Positions 29,049 to 38,656 of a DNA stretch of 64,000 nucleotides are shown one piece after another. This stretch comes from Ornithinimicrobium murale (GTDB lineage: Bacteria > Actinomycetota > Actinomycetes > Actinomycetales > Dermatophilaceae): positions 1 to 64,000 of the forward strand of contig NZ_QLVD01000021.1 of the NCBI RefSeq assembly GCF_003352835.1, read 5' to 3'. Positions within the stretch are counted from its first letter, which is position 1, and each line of letters begins with the position of its first letter. The notes beneath the pieces were generated by a model. That model was not told the origin of the DNA. It searched no databases and saw only the letters and a program-made list of their open reading frames with translations. A program made the position numbers and the translations under genes.

Positions 29049-32000
29049 CCTCGACCGCACGCGACGACACCGCACGCGACGACACCGCACGCGAGGACAC
29101 CGCACGCGAGGACACCGCACGCGAGGACACGGCACGCAAGGATCTGGTCAGCGAACGGCTGCGCCGCGCCCGCCAACGCCGGCAGGCGCAGGCCGACGCC
29201 GGGAGCGGGAACCCGGCCCACCGCTCGGCCGGTCGTCTGGAGCACCGTGGGGACCTGCCTGCCGCGCTGTCCTCTGCCCAGCGGCGCCTGTGGTTCCTCG
29301 CGCAGCTGGAGCCCGACTCGGCCGCCTACCTGATCCCTGCCTGCCTGGACCTGCGCGGCCCGCTGGACCCGGACGCGCTGCACCGGGCCTGGGACCGGGT
29401 CGTCGCGCGCCACGACGTGCTCCGCACCCGCTGCGTGGTCCGGGACGGCGAGCCGGTCCCCGTCGTCGACGCCGACCCGACCGGGACGTGGCAGTTGCGC
29501 GACCTGGACCCGGCCACCGACCCCGCGGCGCTGCGGCACCTCACGGAGGCCGAGGTGCGCCGCCCGATCGACCTGGCGACGCAGCAGCCCTGGCGCGTCA
29601 CGCTGCTCCGCACCGGTCCGCAGGAGCACCGGCTGCTGATCGTGCTGCACCACATCGCTGCCGACGGGTGGTCGGTCTCGGTCCTGCTGCGGGACCTGGC
29701 ACGGGCCTATCGCGGCGAGGACCTCACCGGCAGTGGGCTGCAGTACCTCGACTTCACCCACCACCGCACCGGGCCGGACGGTGCCGAGGGCGGCCAGCTG
29801 ACCCACTGGACCGAGCGCCTGGCCGGTGCGCCACGCCTGCTGGAGCTGCCCACCGACCGGCCGAGGCCGGCCACGGCCGACCCCGCCGGGGACACGGTCC
29901 ACCACGCCCTGGGGAGTCCGGCCTCCCGCGCGGTCCGCCAGCTGACCGCGGCCACCGGCACCACGGCATACATGGCCTTCCGGGCCGCACTGCACGTGGT
30001 CCTGGCCCGGTGGGCCCGGACCGACGACATCGTCATCGGCACGCCCGTGGCGGGGCGCTCGCGGGCCGAGCTCGAGGACCTGGTCGGATGCTTCGTCAAC
30101 ACCGTGGCGCTCCGCACCCGGGCGAGCGGCACCGACACCGTCGACGAGCTGCTGGACCGCACCCGCACCACCACCATCGACGGGCTCGGGCACCAGGCCA
30201 TCGGCTTCGAGGAGGTCGTCGAGGCCCTCGGGGTGGAGCGCGACGTCTCGACGACCCCGCTCTACCAGGTGTCGTTGACCGTGCACACCGAGCCCGGTGC
30301 AGAGTTGACGATCCCGGGCGTCCGGGCCACCTGGATCGACGTCCTGGCCCCGGTCGCCAAGTGCGATCTCGCGCTGCACGTGCAGGGCGGGCTGATCGAG
30401 GGCGCGGACCAGCCTTCGGGTGACATCACGATCTCGGTGACCTATCGCACCGCGTTGTTCGACCGGCAGACAGTGAGCCGGCTGGTCGGGCACCTGGAGC
30501 AGGCCCTGTGCTCCATGGCCGAGGACACCACGCAGCCGCTGAGTGCGGTGGGTCTGCTGACGGCGGCCGAGCTCAGCGACCTGCCGGCGCACATCGGGGA
30601 CGGGATCGCGGCCCCCGCCCCCCTCGGGCAGGGGTCGGTCGGCGACGTGATCCGGTCGGTGGCCAGGGAGCACCCGACGCGGATCGCCGTGACGTCCCGG
30701 GGCGAGGACCTGACCTACGCCGACCTGGTGGCCCGCGCCGAGGGGGTCGCCGGACAGTTGCGCGCGCTGGGGGTCACGCGGGGTGATCGGGTCGGGCTGC
30801 TGCTGGAACGGTCCTGTGACGTGGTCGTCGGGATGCTGGCCGCCTTCCGCGTGGGAGCCGCCTACGTCCCCCTCGACCCGATGTATCCGGACGGCCGTCT
30901 GGCAGCCCTGCTCGAGGCAGCCTCGCCCGCTGCGGTGCTGACGCGCGCCGACCTGGAGGCCCGGCTTCCCGAGGTCGTCCGGGAGCGCGCCGTTGACCTG
31001 GGGGAGGTGCCCGCGACCCCGCCCACGGACGCTCCCGACGCTGCCCGTGGCGACGACGTGGCCTATCTGCTGTTCACCTCCGGCACCACCGGCGCACCCA
31101 AGGGCGTCCAGGTCGAGCACCGTCACCTGCAGAGCTATCTCGCGGGGCTGCGCGAGGTCGTCGGTGTCCGCGACGGCTGGTCCTGGGCGATGATGACCAC
31201 CCCGTCCGCCGACCTCGGCCTGACCAACCTGTTCGGTGCCCTCACCAGCGGGGGCCGGGTGCACCTGCTGACCTATGAGCAGGTCACCGATCCTGCCGCT
31301 GTCGCGGCCTACTTCCGCAACCACCGCATCGACGCGATGAAACTGGTGCCCAGTCACCTCCAGGCGCTCTGGGACGAGAGCGACCCGGCGGCGGTGCTGC
31401 CCGGTGCGGCCCTGATCCTGGCGGGGGAGCCCTGCCCCTGGGAGCTGGTCGACCGGGTGCGCGCGGCGGCACCGGACCTGGCGGTGCACAACCACTACGG
31501 ACCCTCCGAGACCACCGTCTCGGTCATGGCCCTGCACCTGTCCGGCGCCGACCGGGTCGGCCACGGCGGCGTCGTCCCCCTCGGTCGGCCCTTTCCCGGG
31601 ACCCGTGCCCACGTGCTGGACCATGCCGGAGCACCCGTGCCGGTCGGGGTCCCGGGAGAGCTGGTCATCGCCGGTGACACCGTGTCCCGCGGCTACCTCG
31701 GTATGCCGGAGGAGACGGACCGTCGTTTCCTCGCCGAGGCTTCGCTGCCCGGAGCCCGTCCGGACAGTGGCGCGCGGGCCTACCGCACAGGTGACCTGGT
31801 GCGGCGCCTGCCCAGCGGGGTGGTCGAGTTCCTGGGCCGGTCCGATGACCAGGTCAAGATCCGGGGCTACCGCGTCGAGCCGGGCGGGGTGGCCCAGGCC
31901 GTGCGGCAGTGTGCCGGGGTGGCCGACTGCTTCGTGCTGGTTCGTGAGGAACGGCCCGGCCACCGCACGCTGACGGCCTATGTCGTCCCGGAGGCGACCA

Positions 32001-34597
32001 GTGGCGTCGAGCTGGACCTAGCGGCCTTGCGCGAGCAGCTGCGGGCCACCCTGCCCGACTATCAGGTGCCCTCGGACCTGGTCCCGCTGCCCGCCCTGCC
32101 GCTGACGGCGAACGGCAAGGTCGACCGGTCGGCACTGCCCGCACCCGACACCTCCCGGCGCCGTGCCGGCCCGGCGGCAGCACTCTCGGGGCCGACCGAG
32201 CACCGGGTCGCCGCGGCGTGGCGTGAGGTGCTGGAGCTCGACGAGATCGGTGCCGAGGACAACTTCTTCGACATCGGTGGCGACTCCTTCAGCGCGGTGC
32301 GTGCCGTCCGGGCCCTCGGCCAGGACGTCTCGGTGGTCGACCTGTTCACGCACCCCACCGTGCGGTCCCTGGCCGCCCGGATCGATGCGCGTGCCGAGGG
32401 GAGCTCCACCCAGGGCGGCCTCCTGGTCAGACTAGACACCGGGGGCCCGGCGGACGTGCACGTGGTGTGCGTTCCCTACGGTGGCGGCAGCCCGGTGACC
32501 TTTGCCCCGCTGGCCCAGGAGATGCCGGCCGACGTCGCGGTCCACGGGGTCGACCTCCCGGGACACGACACGTCGCGACGGGAGGAGTCACCGCGCCCGC
32601 TGGTCGAGGTGGCCGCTGACCTGGTCCCCGAGATCCAGGCCCTCGGTGGTGACATGGTGCTCTACGGTCACTGCCTCGGCGGGGCGCTCGCGGTCGAGAC
32701 GGCCCTGCAGTTGGAGGCCGCCGGGAGCCCGGTGCTCGGGGTGGTGGAGGCCGGGACCTTCCCCGCCGCCCGGATCCCGGGCCGGGTCGCTCGCGTCCTC
32801 GACCGGTTCCTGCCGACCGACCGTCTCCTGTCCGACCGCGCCTATCACGACATGCTCCGCTCACTCGGCGGCTTCACCGATGTCGTGGACCCGGCCGACC
32901 GCTCCTTCCTGATCCGGGCCCTGCGCCACGACGCCCGTGAGGCCGAGAGCTACTACACCGAGCGCTACAGCGAGGTCGAGGCGGGCCGCCCGGTCCAACA
33001 GCTGCGTGCCCCGCTGCTGTGTGTGGTCGGTGACCGCGACCGGGCCACCGAGCTCTATCAGGAGCGGTTCGCCGAGTGGACGGACTTCTCTGCGGACGTC
33101 GACCTCGCAGTCATCAACCGGGCGGGTCACTACTTCCTCAAGCACCAGGCGGAGGAGCTGGCCGGCGTGCTGCACGGCAGGATCGGTCGGTGGCGGCGCG
33201 GGGAGCGCCCCCGCAGCGAACCGGTCACCGCCCACGCCGGCGAGGCCACGACGCGCACCTTCCTGCTGGTCGCCCTCACCCAGCTGCTGTCGATGATCGG
33301 CACCGGCCTCACGAGTTTTGCGCTCGGGGTGTGGGTGCTGCAGGAGACCGGCTCGGTCAGCCGGTTCGCGCTGATCTCGGTGCTGGCCGTGGCCCCGGCC
33401 ATCGTGCTCTCACCCGTGGCCGGAGCCGTCGCCGACCGCTTCGATCGACGGCGGGTGATGATCGTGGCCGACTCGGCGGCAGGTGCGGCCACCGCCGCGC
33501 TGGTGGCCCTCCTCGCCACCGGGCGCCTCGAGCTGTGGTTCATCTATCTGTTCGCCGGTGTGGGGTCGGTGGCCAACGCCTTCCAGCGCCCCGCCTACCT
33601 GGCTGCCGTGACGCAGCTGGTGCCCAAACGCTATCTGGGGCAGGCCAACGGCCTGGTCACTCTCGGGGCCTCGGCCGGTGACCTGGTGGCGGCGCTGCTC
33701 GGCGGCATCCTGATCGGCTTCTTCGGCCTGGCCGTCGTGGTGGCCATCGACGCCAGCACCTTCGTGGTGGCCTTCGTGGTGTTGCTGTGCGTCCGGTTCC
33801 CGGACCGACTCTGGGTCCGACGCGAGGAGAGCTTCCGGGCCGAGATCGTCGGCGGGTGGCGCTACATCACCCGACGTCGACCCCTCGTGGTGATGGTCGT
33901 CTTCTTCGTCGTCTTCAACTTCCTGTTCGCCGTGCCGGTCGTGCTGGCCACTCCCCTGGTGCTGACGGGCAGCTCACCGCAGGTGCTGGGCACAGTCCTG
34001 GCCTGCGGTGGGATCGGCGCCCTGCTGGGCACCCTGCTGATGGCGGCCTGGGGCGGCACCCGGCGCCGGGCGCTGGGGATGATCGGCGGCACGATCACGC
34101 TGGGCGTGGCGGTCGTGCTGCTCGGCGCGACCACCCACCCGGTGGTGCAGGGGGCGGCGATGCTGCTGACCTACGGCTCCCTGCTGGTGCTCAACGCCCA
34201 CTGGCTCGCCCTGCTTCAGACCAAGGTCGGTCTGGAACTGCAGGGCAGGGTGCTGGCGATCAACCAGATGATGGCGATGTCGGCGATGCCGTTCGGCTTC
34301 CTCGTGGTCGGGCCGCTCTCCGGCTGGGTCGGACGTCAGGCCGACAACGGCCCTCTCGGAGCGATGGAGGGCCTGCTGCAGCTGGGGCCGGTGGCGGGCG
34401 TCGGTCTGACGCTGGTCGTCACGGGTGCCCTGATCGCCTGCTGGGGTGTCCTGGGCCTGTGCCTGCCCGCACTGCGGAGCATGGAGGACGCCCTGCCCGA
34501 CGCGATCCCCGACGCCGAGATCGCCGAGGACCGGGACGAGCTGCAGGCTCAGGCCGACGAGGCGCTCCGAGCCCACCTGAGCGCCACCCGGGTCTGA
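29045..34597 (+). CDS. NRPS-exporter fusion, C-A-PCP-TE-MFS
   Basis: Terminal assembly-line protein, 1850 residues. After an N-terminal [10 protein letters not shown] repeat (residues 4-33) come: C domain (HHIAADG near 202), A3 ([11 protein letters not shown] near 677, [10 protein letters not shown] near 721, NGKVDRSAL near 1022), PCP3 (IGGDSFSA near 1077), a thioesterase (about 1125-1375) and a 10-12-helix MFS permease (about 1400-1820). The A3 code reads DLTKIAHVSK, closest to Asp (DLTKVGHIGK) and Asn codes. The thioesterase nucleophile motif is GHCLGG, with Cys at residue 1210 in place of Ser; Asp in VGDRDR and His in RAGHYFL complete the triad. The MFS part has [13 protein letters not shown], as in EntS/MFS_3-type exporters. 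The reading frame is open throughout, so the fusion is real in this sequence. Synthesis, release and export are thus in one polypeptide. Confidence 0.9.
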   Translation: MTSTARDDTARDDTAREDTAREDTAREDTARKDLVSERLRRARQRRQAQADAGSGNPAHRSAGRLEHRGDLPAALSSAQRRLWFLAQLEPDSAAYLIPACLDLRGPLDPDALHRAWDRVVARHDVLRTRCVVRDGEPVPVVDADPTGTWQLRDLDPATDPAALRHLTEAEVRRPIDLATQQPWRVTLLRTGPQEHRLLIVLHHIAADGWSVSVLLRDLARAYRGEDLTGSGLQYLDFTHHRTGPDGAEGGQLTHWTERLAGAPRLLELPTDRPRPATADPAGDTVHHALGSPASRAVRQLTAATGTTAYMAFRAALHVVLARWARTDDIVIGTPVAGRSRAELEDLVGCFVNTVALRTRASGTDTVDELLDRTRTTTIDGLGHQAIGFEEVVEALGVERDVSTTPLYQVSLTVHTEPGAELTIPGVRATWIDVLAPVAKCDLALHVQGGLIEGADQPSGDITISVTYRTALFDRQTVSRLVGHLEQALCSMAEDTTQPLSAVGLLTAAELSDLPAHIGDGIAAPAPLGQGSVGDVIRSVAREHPTRIAVTSRGEDLTYADLVARAEGVAGQLRALGVTRGDRVGLLLERSCDVVVGMLAAFRVGAAYVPLDPMYPDGRLAALLEAASPAAVLTRADLEARLPEVVRERAVDLGEVPATPPTDAPDAARGDDVAYLLFTSGTTGAPKGVQVEHRHLQSYLAGLREVVGVRDGWSWAMMTTPSADLGLTNLFGALTSGGRVHLLTYEQVTDPAAVAAYFRNHRIDAMKLVPSHLQALWDESDPAAVLPGAALILAGEPCPWELVDRVRAAAPDLAVHNHYGPSETTVSVMALHLSGADRVGHGGVVPLGRPFPGTRAHVLDHAGAPVPVGVPGELVIAGDTVSRGYLGMPEETDRRFLAEASLPGARPDSGARAYRTGDLVRRLPSGVVEFLGRSDDQVKIRGYRVEPGGVAQAVRQCAGVADCFVLVREERPGHRTLTAYVVPEATSGVELDLAALREQLRATLPDYQVPSDLVPLPALPLTANGKVDRSALPAPDTSRRRAGPAAALSGPTEHRVAAAWREVLELDEIGAEDNFFDIGGDSFSAVRAVRALGQDVSVVDLFTHPTVRSLAARIDARAEGSSTQGGLLVRLDTGGPADVHVVCVPYGGGSPVTFAPLAQEMPADVAVHGVDLPGHDTSRREESPRPLVEVAADLVPEIQALGGDMVLYGHCLGGALAVETALQLEAAGSPVLGVVEAGTFPAARIPGRVARVLDRFLPTDRLLSDRAYHDMLRSLGGFTDVVDPADRSFLIRALRHDAREAESYYTERYSEVEAGRPVQQLRAPLLCVVGDRDRATELYQERFAEWTDFSADVDLAVINRAGHYFLKHQAEELAGVLHGRIGRWRRGERPRSEPVTAHAGEATTRTFLLVALTQLLSMIGTGLTSFALGVWVLQETGSVSRFALISVLAVAPAIVLSPVAGAVADRFDRRRVMIVADSAAGAATAALVALLATGRLELWFIYLFAGVGSVANAFQRPAYLAAVTQLVPKRYLGQANGLVTLGASAGDLVAALLGGILIGFFGLAVVVAIDASTFVVAFVVLLCVRFPDRLWVRREESFRAEIVGGWRYITRRRPLVVMVVFFVVFNFLFAVPVVLATPLVLTGSSPQVLGTVLACGGIGALLGTLLMAAWGGTRRRALGMIGGTITLGVAVVLLGATTHPVVQGAAMLLTYGSLLVLNAHWLALLQTKVGLELQGRVLAINQMMAMSAMPFGFLVVGPLSGWVGRQADNGPLGAMEGLLQLGPVAGVGLTLVVTGALIACWGVLGLCLPALRSMEDALPDAIPDAEIAEDRDELQAQADEALRAHLSATRV
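29054..29143 (+). repeat. 15-bp tandem repeat coding TAR(D/E)D
   Basis: Six in-frame 15-bp copies, each ACC-GCA-CGC-GAN-GAC or a close variant (the last is ACG-GCA-CGC-AAG-GAT). They encode a charged, probably helical N-terminal arm of the second NRPS protein, where a docking element would be expected. The first five copies differ at only one or two bases, so copy number may vary between strains. Confidence 0.9.
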
Positions 34598-34640
34598 GCT
34601 GCCGCAGGAATCACGACCCCGATGTGACTGGAGTGACCGA

Positions 34641-34675
34641 ACGGCCCCGTCCCACCGAGTGCGGGACGGGGCCGT
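34641..34675. terminator. Bidirectional intrinsic terminator
   Basis: ACGGCCCCGTCCC (34641-34653) and its exact reverse complement at 34663-34675 form a 13-bp stem with a 9-nt loop. It lies between the convergent NRPS and PhoX genes. No long U-tract follows, which is usual in high-GC actinobacteria. It should end transcription from both sides. Confidence 0.8.
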
Positions 34676-34688
34676 GTGGCGTGAGGGC

Positions 34689-36698
34689 TCAGGTGCGCGG
34701 TCGACCGCGCGAGGGGTGCGGCCGGAAGGCATGGAAGACACCCGGCCGGGGCTGTCCGTCGCCCAGGTAGGGGTAGGTGCTGACCGGGTTGCCGGGGCTG
34801 GCCCCGGACACCTCGCCCGGGTGCTGGGCCGCGGCGAGCACCGTGTTGTCGTCCAGGTCGATATAGGGCCCGCAGCACTCGGCGCCGACCGGGACGGAGA
34901 GGAACTGTTGCAGGTGTCCGGCCTCCTGTCCGTCGACGGGGTAGAGGTAGAGCCCGTCGCAGTTGCCGAGCGTGCCCGGCTGCCCGTCGGTCGAGATCCA
35001 CAGGTTGCCCTGGGGGTCGAAGGCCACGTTGTCGGGGCAGCTGATCGGGGAGACGTCCTCACGGTCATACCCCAGGAAGTAGGCCGAGGGGTCGGAGGGG
35101 TCACCGGCCAGCAGGACGATGCGCCACTGGAAGGCCCGACCGGTGTGGTCGCCCCCGACCTCTGACATCTCGATGACGTGACCGTGCTTGTTGCCCAGCC
35201 GCGGGTTGGCCTCATCCACCTCGACCCGTTGGCTGTTGTTGGTCAACGCCGCGTAGATCCGACCGTTCGTCAGGTTCGGCTCGACGTCCTCGGGGCGGTC
35301 CATCTTGGTGGGGCCGACCAGGTCAGCCGCCTGGCGGGTCCAGATCAGGACCTCCGCGACGCTCCAGCCGGGGACGTGTGAGGCGCCGTCCACGACCAGC
35401 GGTAGCCAGCTGCCGGTGCCGTCCCACTCGCCGTCCTCCATGCCGTCGCCGACGAACTTGGCCACGTAGAGGTCGCCCTCGGACAACAGCTGCTTGTTGT
35501 GCTCCCGGTGCCCGTTGCCCCGGCGGTACTTCTCCTTGGACACGAACTTGTAGATGTAGTCGTGCCGCTCGTCATCGCCCATGTAGGCCACGACGTGACC
35601 GTTGTCGGCGACGATGACGTTGGCGCCCTCATGCTTGAACCGGCCCAGGGCGGAGTGCTTCACCGGGGTGGAGGTCGGGTCCGACGGGTCGACCTCCACG
35701 ACCCAGCCGAACCGGTTCACCTCGTGGGGCTCGGTCGCCACCTGGAAGCGGGACTCGACCCGCTCCCAGCCGCGCCCGCCACTGGTCAGTCCGTAGCGGG
35801 CCAGCCTCTGGTCCGGGTCGGGTGCGCCGGTCGTGTTGAAGTACTGGTTGAAGTTCTCCTCGCCGGACAGGACCGTCCCCCACGGGGTCACGCCCCCCGC
35901 GCAGTTGTTGAGGGTGCCCAGGACAGCCGTGCCGGTCGGGTCCTGCGAGGTGCGGAGCGCCTCGTGGCCGGCCGCCGGGCCGTCCACGGCGAACTCGGTC
36001 CAGGTGTGGATCCGACGGTTGCTGGCGCCGCCACGGACGTACTCCCAGGCAGCGTGCTTGTTCTGCCGGCGCACGTCGACGATCGTCATGCCGTGGGCCG
36101 CCATCACGATGCGCAGCTGCTCGTCGGTGAGGTCGGCGGATCCGGACACCTCGAACATCAGCTCGTCGTTGGTGTATTCGTTGTTGAACACCAGGACGGC
36201 CTTGTTGCCGCCCTTCCCGTTGCGGATCAGGGTCACATAGTCGGCGTTGTAGCCCGCCTGCTTCAGCTGCGCCTGCGCGGTCTGGTTCCAGAAGTCGAAC
36301 TCGGGGGCGCCGGCCTCCACCGGGTCACCCCAGGAGATGATCGGCTTCCACACGAAGCCCTCGGGCACCCTGACGTCATCCACAGTGCGTGGCGTCGGGG
36401 CGATCCCGCGGAACAGCGCGCTGCCCGTCGAGGGCGGAGCGGCGGCCGCGGGTGCGGTGCCGCCGAGGCCGGCCAGGCCCATGACGGCAGCGCCGAGCCC
36501 GCCCACCTTCAGGGCGTTGCGACGGGACACGCGAGCGTTCACGACCTCACGGAAGGTCGGGTTGGCCGAGGTGTTGGGGATCTCGTGGAAGCACGCGTCT
36601 CCACAGCGGTAGCGGCAGGTCATCCGGTCTCTGCCCCCGTTGTGCACAGGGGTCAGTGACAGCAGCGGGAGGGGGCGAGGAGCGGCGGGAGCGGTCAC
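34689..36698 (-). CDS. PhoX-family (DUF839) phosphatase, Tat-exported
   Basis: A 669-residue secreted protein of the PhoX/DUF839 family. Characterised members are Ca/Fe-dependent alkaline phosphatases that release phosphate from organic esters. The N-terminal region contains MTCRYRCGDACFHEIPNTS, common in actinobacterial members. The Tat signal follows: SRRNALKVGG near residue 59, then a hydrophobic stretch and AAAAPP as the likely cleavage region. The body has beta-propeller-like blocks such as VIVADNGHVVAYMGDD and CPDNVAFDPQGNLWIS. The GTG start at 36698 has AAGGA 6 nt upstream. It is convergent with the NRPS genes. I see no PHO-box repeats upstream. Phosphatase activity is inferred from family membership. 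Confidence 0.85.
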   Translation of the reverse strand: MTAPAAPRPLPLLSLTPVHNGGRDRMTCRYRCGDACFHEIPNTSANPTFREVVNARVSRRNALKVGGLGAAVMGLAGLGGTAPAAAAPPSTGSALFRGIAPTPRTVDDVRVPEGFVWKPIISWGDPVEAGAPEFDFWNQTAQAQLKQAGYNADYVTLIRNGKGGNKAVLVFNNEYTNDELMFEVSGSADLTDEQLRIVMAAHGMTIVDVRRQNKHAAWEYVRGGASNRRIHTWTEFAVDGPAAGHEALRTSQDPTGTAVLGTLNNCAGGVTPWGTVLSGEENFNQYFNTTGAPDPDQRLARYGLTSGGRGWERVESRFQVATEPHEVNRFGWVVEVDPSDPTSTPVKHSALGRFKHEGANVIVADNGHVVAYMGDDERHDYIYKFVSKEKYRRGNGHREHNKQLLSEGDLYVAKFVGDGMEDGEWDGTGSWLPLVVDGASHVPGWSVAEVLIWTRQAADLVGPTKMDRPEDVEPNLTNGRIYAALTNNSQRVEVDEANPRLGNKHGHVIEMSEVGGDHTGRAFQWRIVLLAGDPSDPSAYFLGYDREDVSPISCPDNVAFDPQGNLWISTDGQPGTLGNCDGLYLYPVDGQEAGHLQQFLSVPVGAECCGPYIDLDDNTVLAAAQHPGEVSGASPGNPVSTYPYLGDGQPRPGVFHAFRPHPSRGRPRT

Positions 36699-36861
36699 GA
36701 TCGTCCTTCGGTCGGGGGTTGTCGGGGGCGGGCACGGTTCTTCCGCAGCACGCTAGGAGCCTCCGGTGACCGGATCGGCCCGGAAGACCGAACAGCGGGG
36801 GACAAGTGGGTGTCGTCCCGGCGACGAACAGGTCAGGGATCGGTCTGCGGCGAACCACGGT

Positions 36862-36867
36862 TAGCCT
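36862..36867 (+). promoter_or_regulatory. Leaderless -10 element
   Basis: TAGCCT lies 6 nt before the GTG at 36874, with no Shine-Dalgarno sequence, so transcription probably starts at the start codon. The surrounding GGTTAGCCTGACC also resembles half of an iron box, but this is likely a by-product of the -10 sequence. Confidence 0.5.
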
Positions 36868-36873
36868 GACCCG

Positions 36874-37869
36874 GTGACTTCTTCGCGTGCTCGCCGATTG
36901 TGGGCCGGTGTCTGCGCCATGGTGCCCTTCGCAGCCCTACTCCTGGCCGCGAGCCTCTGGCCGGCTCCCGGCCGAGTGCCCACCCACTGGAGCGCGGACC
37001 TGCCCGACGGCTTCAGCACCGGGTCCGGTGTGTTCGCCGTCGCTCTGTCGGTCGCCGGATTCTGTGCGATCGCAGCGGCGTTCGTCGCGGTGCTGGCTGC
37101 CTTCATCCCGGCACTGTGGAGCCGGTGGATCGTCGCGTTGCTCACCGGTGTCGGAGCCACGGCCGCCGCGACCTACGGGGCATCCTCCTGGGGCACCCAG
37201 GTGTCCGGGTCCCCGGAGAAGGTCCACGTGGTCTGGGCGCTGGCTCCCTTCGTGGTCGGGGTCCTCTGGGCGGGCCTGGCCTACCTCCTGCACCGGCCCG
37301 AGCCGGTGGACCGGCAGGCCGTGCTCGACGCCGTGCCGGAGCGGTCTAGGGTGGTGCCCGTCGCCGATGGTGCGGTCGCGCCCTGGGGCACACAGCTCCG
37401 CTCCGGCGTCCTGGCCGGGACGGCGATCTTCGTCGCTGTCGTGCTGACGTTCACCACCGTGGTCTCCTGGATCAGCTCGGCCATGATGGGGGTGGGCATC
37501 GCCCTCGTGTCGGTCGCGCTGTTCCTCTTCGTTCTTGCCTGGTCCAGGGTCGAGGTGCGCGTCGACGCCGGCGGGCTCGCCATCCGGTCGGCAGTGCTGC
37601 CGATCGGCCTGCTGCGCGTCGCGCCCGAGGACGTGCTGGGTGTCGAGACGGCCGACCTGGACCCGATGAAGTGGGGCGGCATCGGGCTGCGTTGGCTTCC
37701 GGACCGCTCGGCCTACATCGTCCGCGGCGGACCGGGCCTGGTGGTGCACCGCGCATCCGGCCGGCGCTTGGGCATCGAGATCACCGAGGGCCAGGAGGTC
37801 GCCGACGCCGGTGCGCGGGCCCTGTTGCGTTCTGCCGGACGCACCATCCAGCAGAGCGGCAGACGCTAG
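36874..37869 (+). CDS. DUF1648-type membrane protein
   Basis: A 331-residue integral membrane protein with a leaderless-type start. The N-terminal region has the DUF1648-like signature VPTHWSADLPDGFS after the first helix. Five or six helices then span residues about 8-210 with a hydrophilic gap near 140-170. The C-terminal 120 residues form a soluble domain (VEVRVDAGGLAIRSAV, then LRVAPEDVLGVET) resembling the PH-like domain seen in related actinobacterial proteins. Function is unknown. It is convergent with the SnoaL-like gene and separated from it by a 332-bp repeat-bearing region. Confidence 0.7.
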   Translation: MTSSRARRLWAGVCAMVPFAALLLAASLWPAPGRVPTHWSADLPDGFSTGSGVFAVALSVAGFCAIAAAFVAVLAAFIPALWSRWIVALLTGVGATAAATYGASSWGTQVSGSPEKVHVVWALAPFVVGVLWAGLAYLLHRPEPVDRQAVLDAVPERSRVVPVADGAVAPWGTQLRSGVLAGTAIFVAVVLTFTTVVSWISSAMMGVGIALVSVALFLFVLAWSRVEVRVDAGGLAIRSAVLPIGLLRVAPEDVLGVETADLDPMKWGGIGLRWLPDRSAYIVRGGPGLVVHRASGRRLGIEITEGQEVADAGARALLRSAGRTIQQSGRR

Positions 37870-37870
37870 C

Positions 37871-37928
37871 GGCCGAAGGCTGCTGGTGAACTCTGCCGGG
37901 GGCGCGCTGGTGGCCGAAGGCTGCTGGT
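37871..37928 (+). repeat. 17-bp direct repeat
   Basis: GGCCGAAGGCTGCTGGT occurs at 37871-37887 and again at 37912-37928, 41 bp apart, just after the stop of the membrane-protein gene. No function is apparent. Confidence 0.8.
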
Positions 37929-38027
37929 AGCACCGCTCGCCCGTGCACACCGTTCCTCGTGGGTGGATCACCGTGGCCTCATGACACTGCAACAGGCGGA
38001 CGCGACGCGTAGAAGTGCTGGGCGCCA

Positions 38028-38141
38028 GTGGGCTCTGCAGGTGGTGCGGCGCGGTCTGTGGGCTCTGCAGGTGGCGTCATATAACGCGGCACGTGCAGAG
38101 CGGAACGTTGGCGCTGCGGCACGCGCAGAGGCGAACGTTGG
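38028..38141 (+). repeat. Palindromic repeat array, element A
   Basis: A 40-bp imperfect palindrome (38062-38101) has outer arms GCTCTGCA/TGCAGAGC and an inner hairpin GCGT-CATATA-ACGC (38074-38087). Each half is repeated once more outward at exactly 30-bp spacing: the 17-bp GTGGGCTCTGCAGGTGG at 38028 and 38058, and GAACGTTGG at 38103 and 38133. The inverted copy at about 46.8 kb (element B) shares 32 of 40 core positions. Confidence 0.85.
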
Positions 38142-38201
38142 GACTAGCAGCGACATCCGCGGCGACAGTGGCCTGGGCTGCCGACCGCCCGACTGGACAA
38201 G

Positions 38202-38564
38202 TCAGCCCGGCGGGGTGGGCGCTTGCTCGACGCGCTCGACCGAGACCAGGCAGTCGTACTCGACCCGGAAGATGCACCAGGTCGGTGTGGGCTCCGTGGG
38301 CGCCGCAAACGGCACGTTGTCGGCCGTCCAGCGCGCCAGCTCCTCGACCACGACGACGCCGGGCTCGGACTCGGTGAGCTCGTGCTGGGGCTCCAACCGG
38401 ATGCCAGAGCGGGTCAGCCACCCGCGCATCAGGTCGTGCCCGTGGCCCGTGCCCCGTGGGCCCCCGACCGCCACCTCCGGGTGGCAGCACGAGACGGCCG
38501 CCTCGATGTCCCCTGCATTGACCGCCTCGTGCCAGGCCGTCACAGTCTCAACGGGTGTGCGCAT
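38202..38564 (-). CDS. SnoaL/NTF2-like protein
   Basis: A 120-residue protein of the NTF2/SnoaL fold. It has the typical opening TPVETVTAWHEAVNAGD and then CHPEVAVGGPRGTGHGHDLMRGWL, described in the pieces CHPEVAVGG and GHGHDLMRGWL. Members include polyketide cyclases, ketosteroid isomerases and many small proteins of unknown role, so no reaction can be assigned. The start is the ATG at 38564; a longer in-frame extension upstream lacks any conserved residues. It lies downstream of rarD on the same strand with a 92-nt gap. Confidence 0.75.
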   Translation of the reverse strand: MRTPVETVTAWHEAVNAGDIEAAVSCCHPEVAVGGPRGTGHGHDLMRGWLTRSGIRLEPQHELTESEPGVVVVEELARWTADNVPFAAPTEPTPTWCIFRVEYDCLVSVERVEQAPTPPG

Positions 38565-38656
38565 GGCTCCACTCTGACCCGTGCCAGCCGACCACACAAC
38601 CGGTGCTGGTCCGCCCGGCCGGCTGTCGGCATACGGCAGGTGTGCCCGCGGCCGGC

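Larger units (their letters stand above)
37870..38201. other. Non-coding region with repeats
   Basis: This 332-bp gap lies between two convergent genes. It contains a 17-bp direct repeat (37871-37887 and 37912-37928) and the palindromic array called element A here (38028-38141). I see no gene: frames crossing it have no ribosome-binding site and consist of repeat-driven sequence. Confidence 0.7.

Noticed and set aside
24090-34597. Siderophore assembly line
   Set aside because: No catechol, hydroxamate or salicylate-loading domain or gene accompanies it; the menF neighbour is 22 kb away and fits menaquinone synthesis better.
36855-36873. Third iron box, before the DUF1648-type gene
   Set aside because: Only 13 of 19 positions match, and the matching part is the TTAGCCT that already serves as a leaderless -10.
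36699-36873. PHO boxes upstream of the PhoX-family gene
   Set aside because: GTTCG-like words occur, but not at the 11- or 22-bp spacing expected for PhoP binding.
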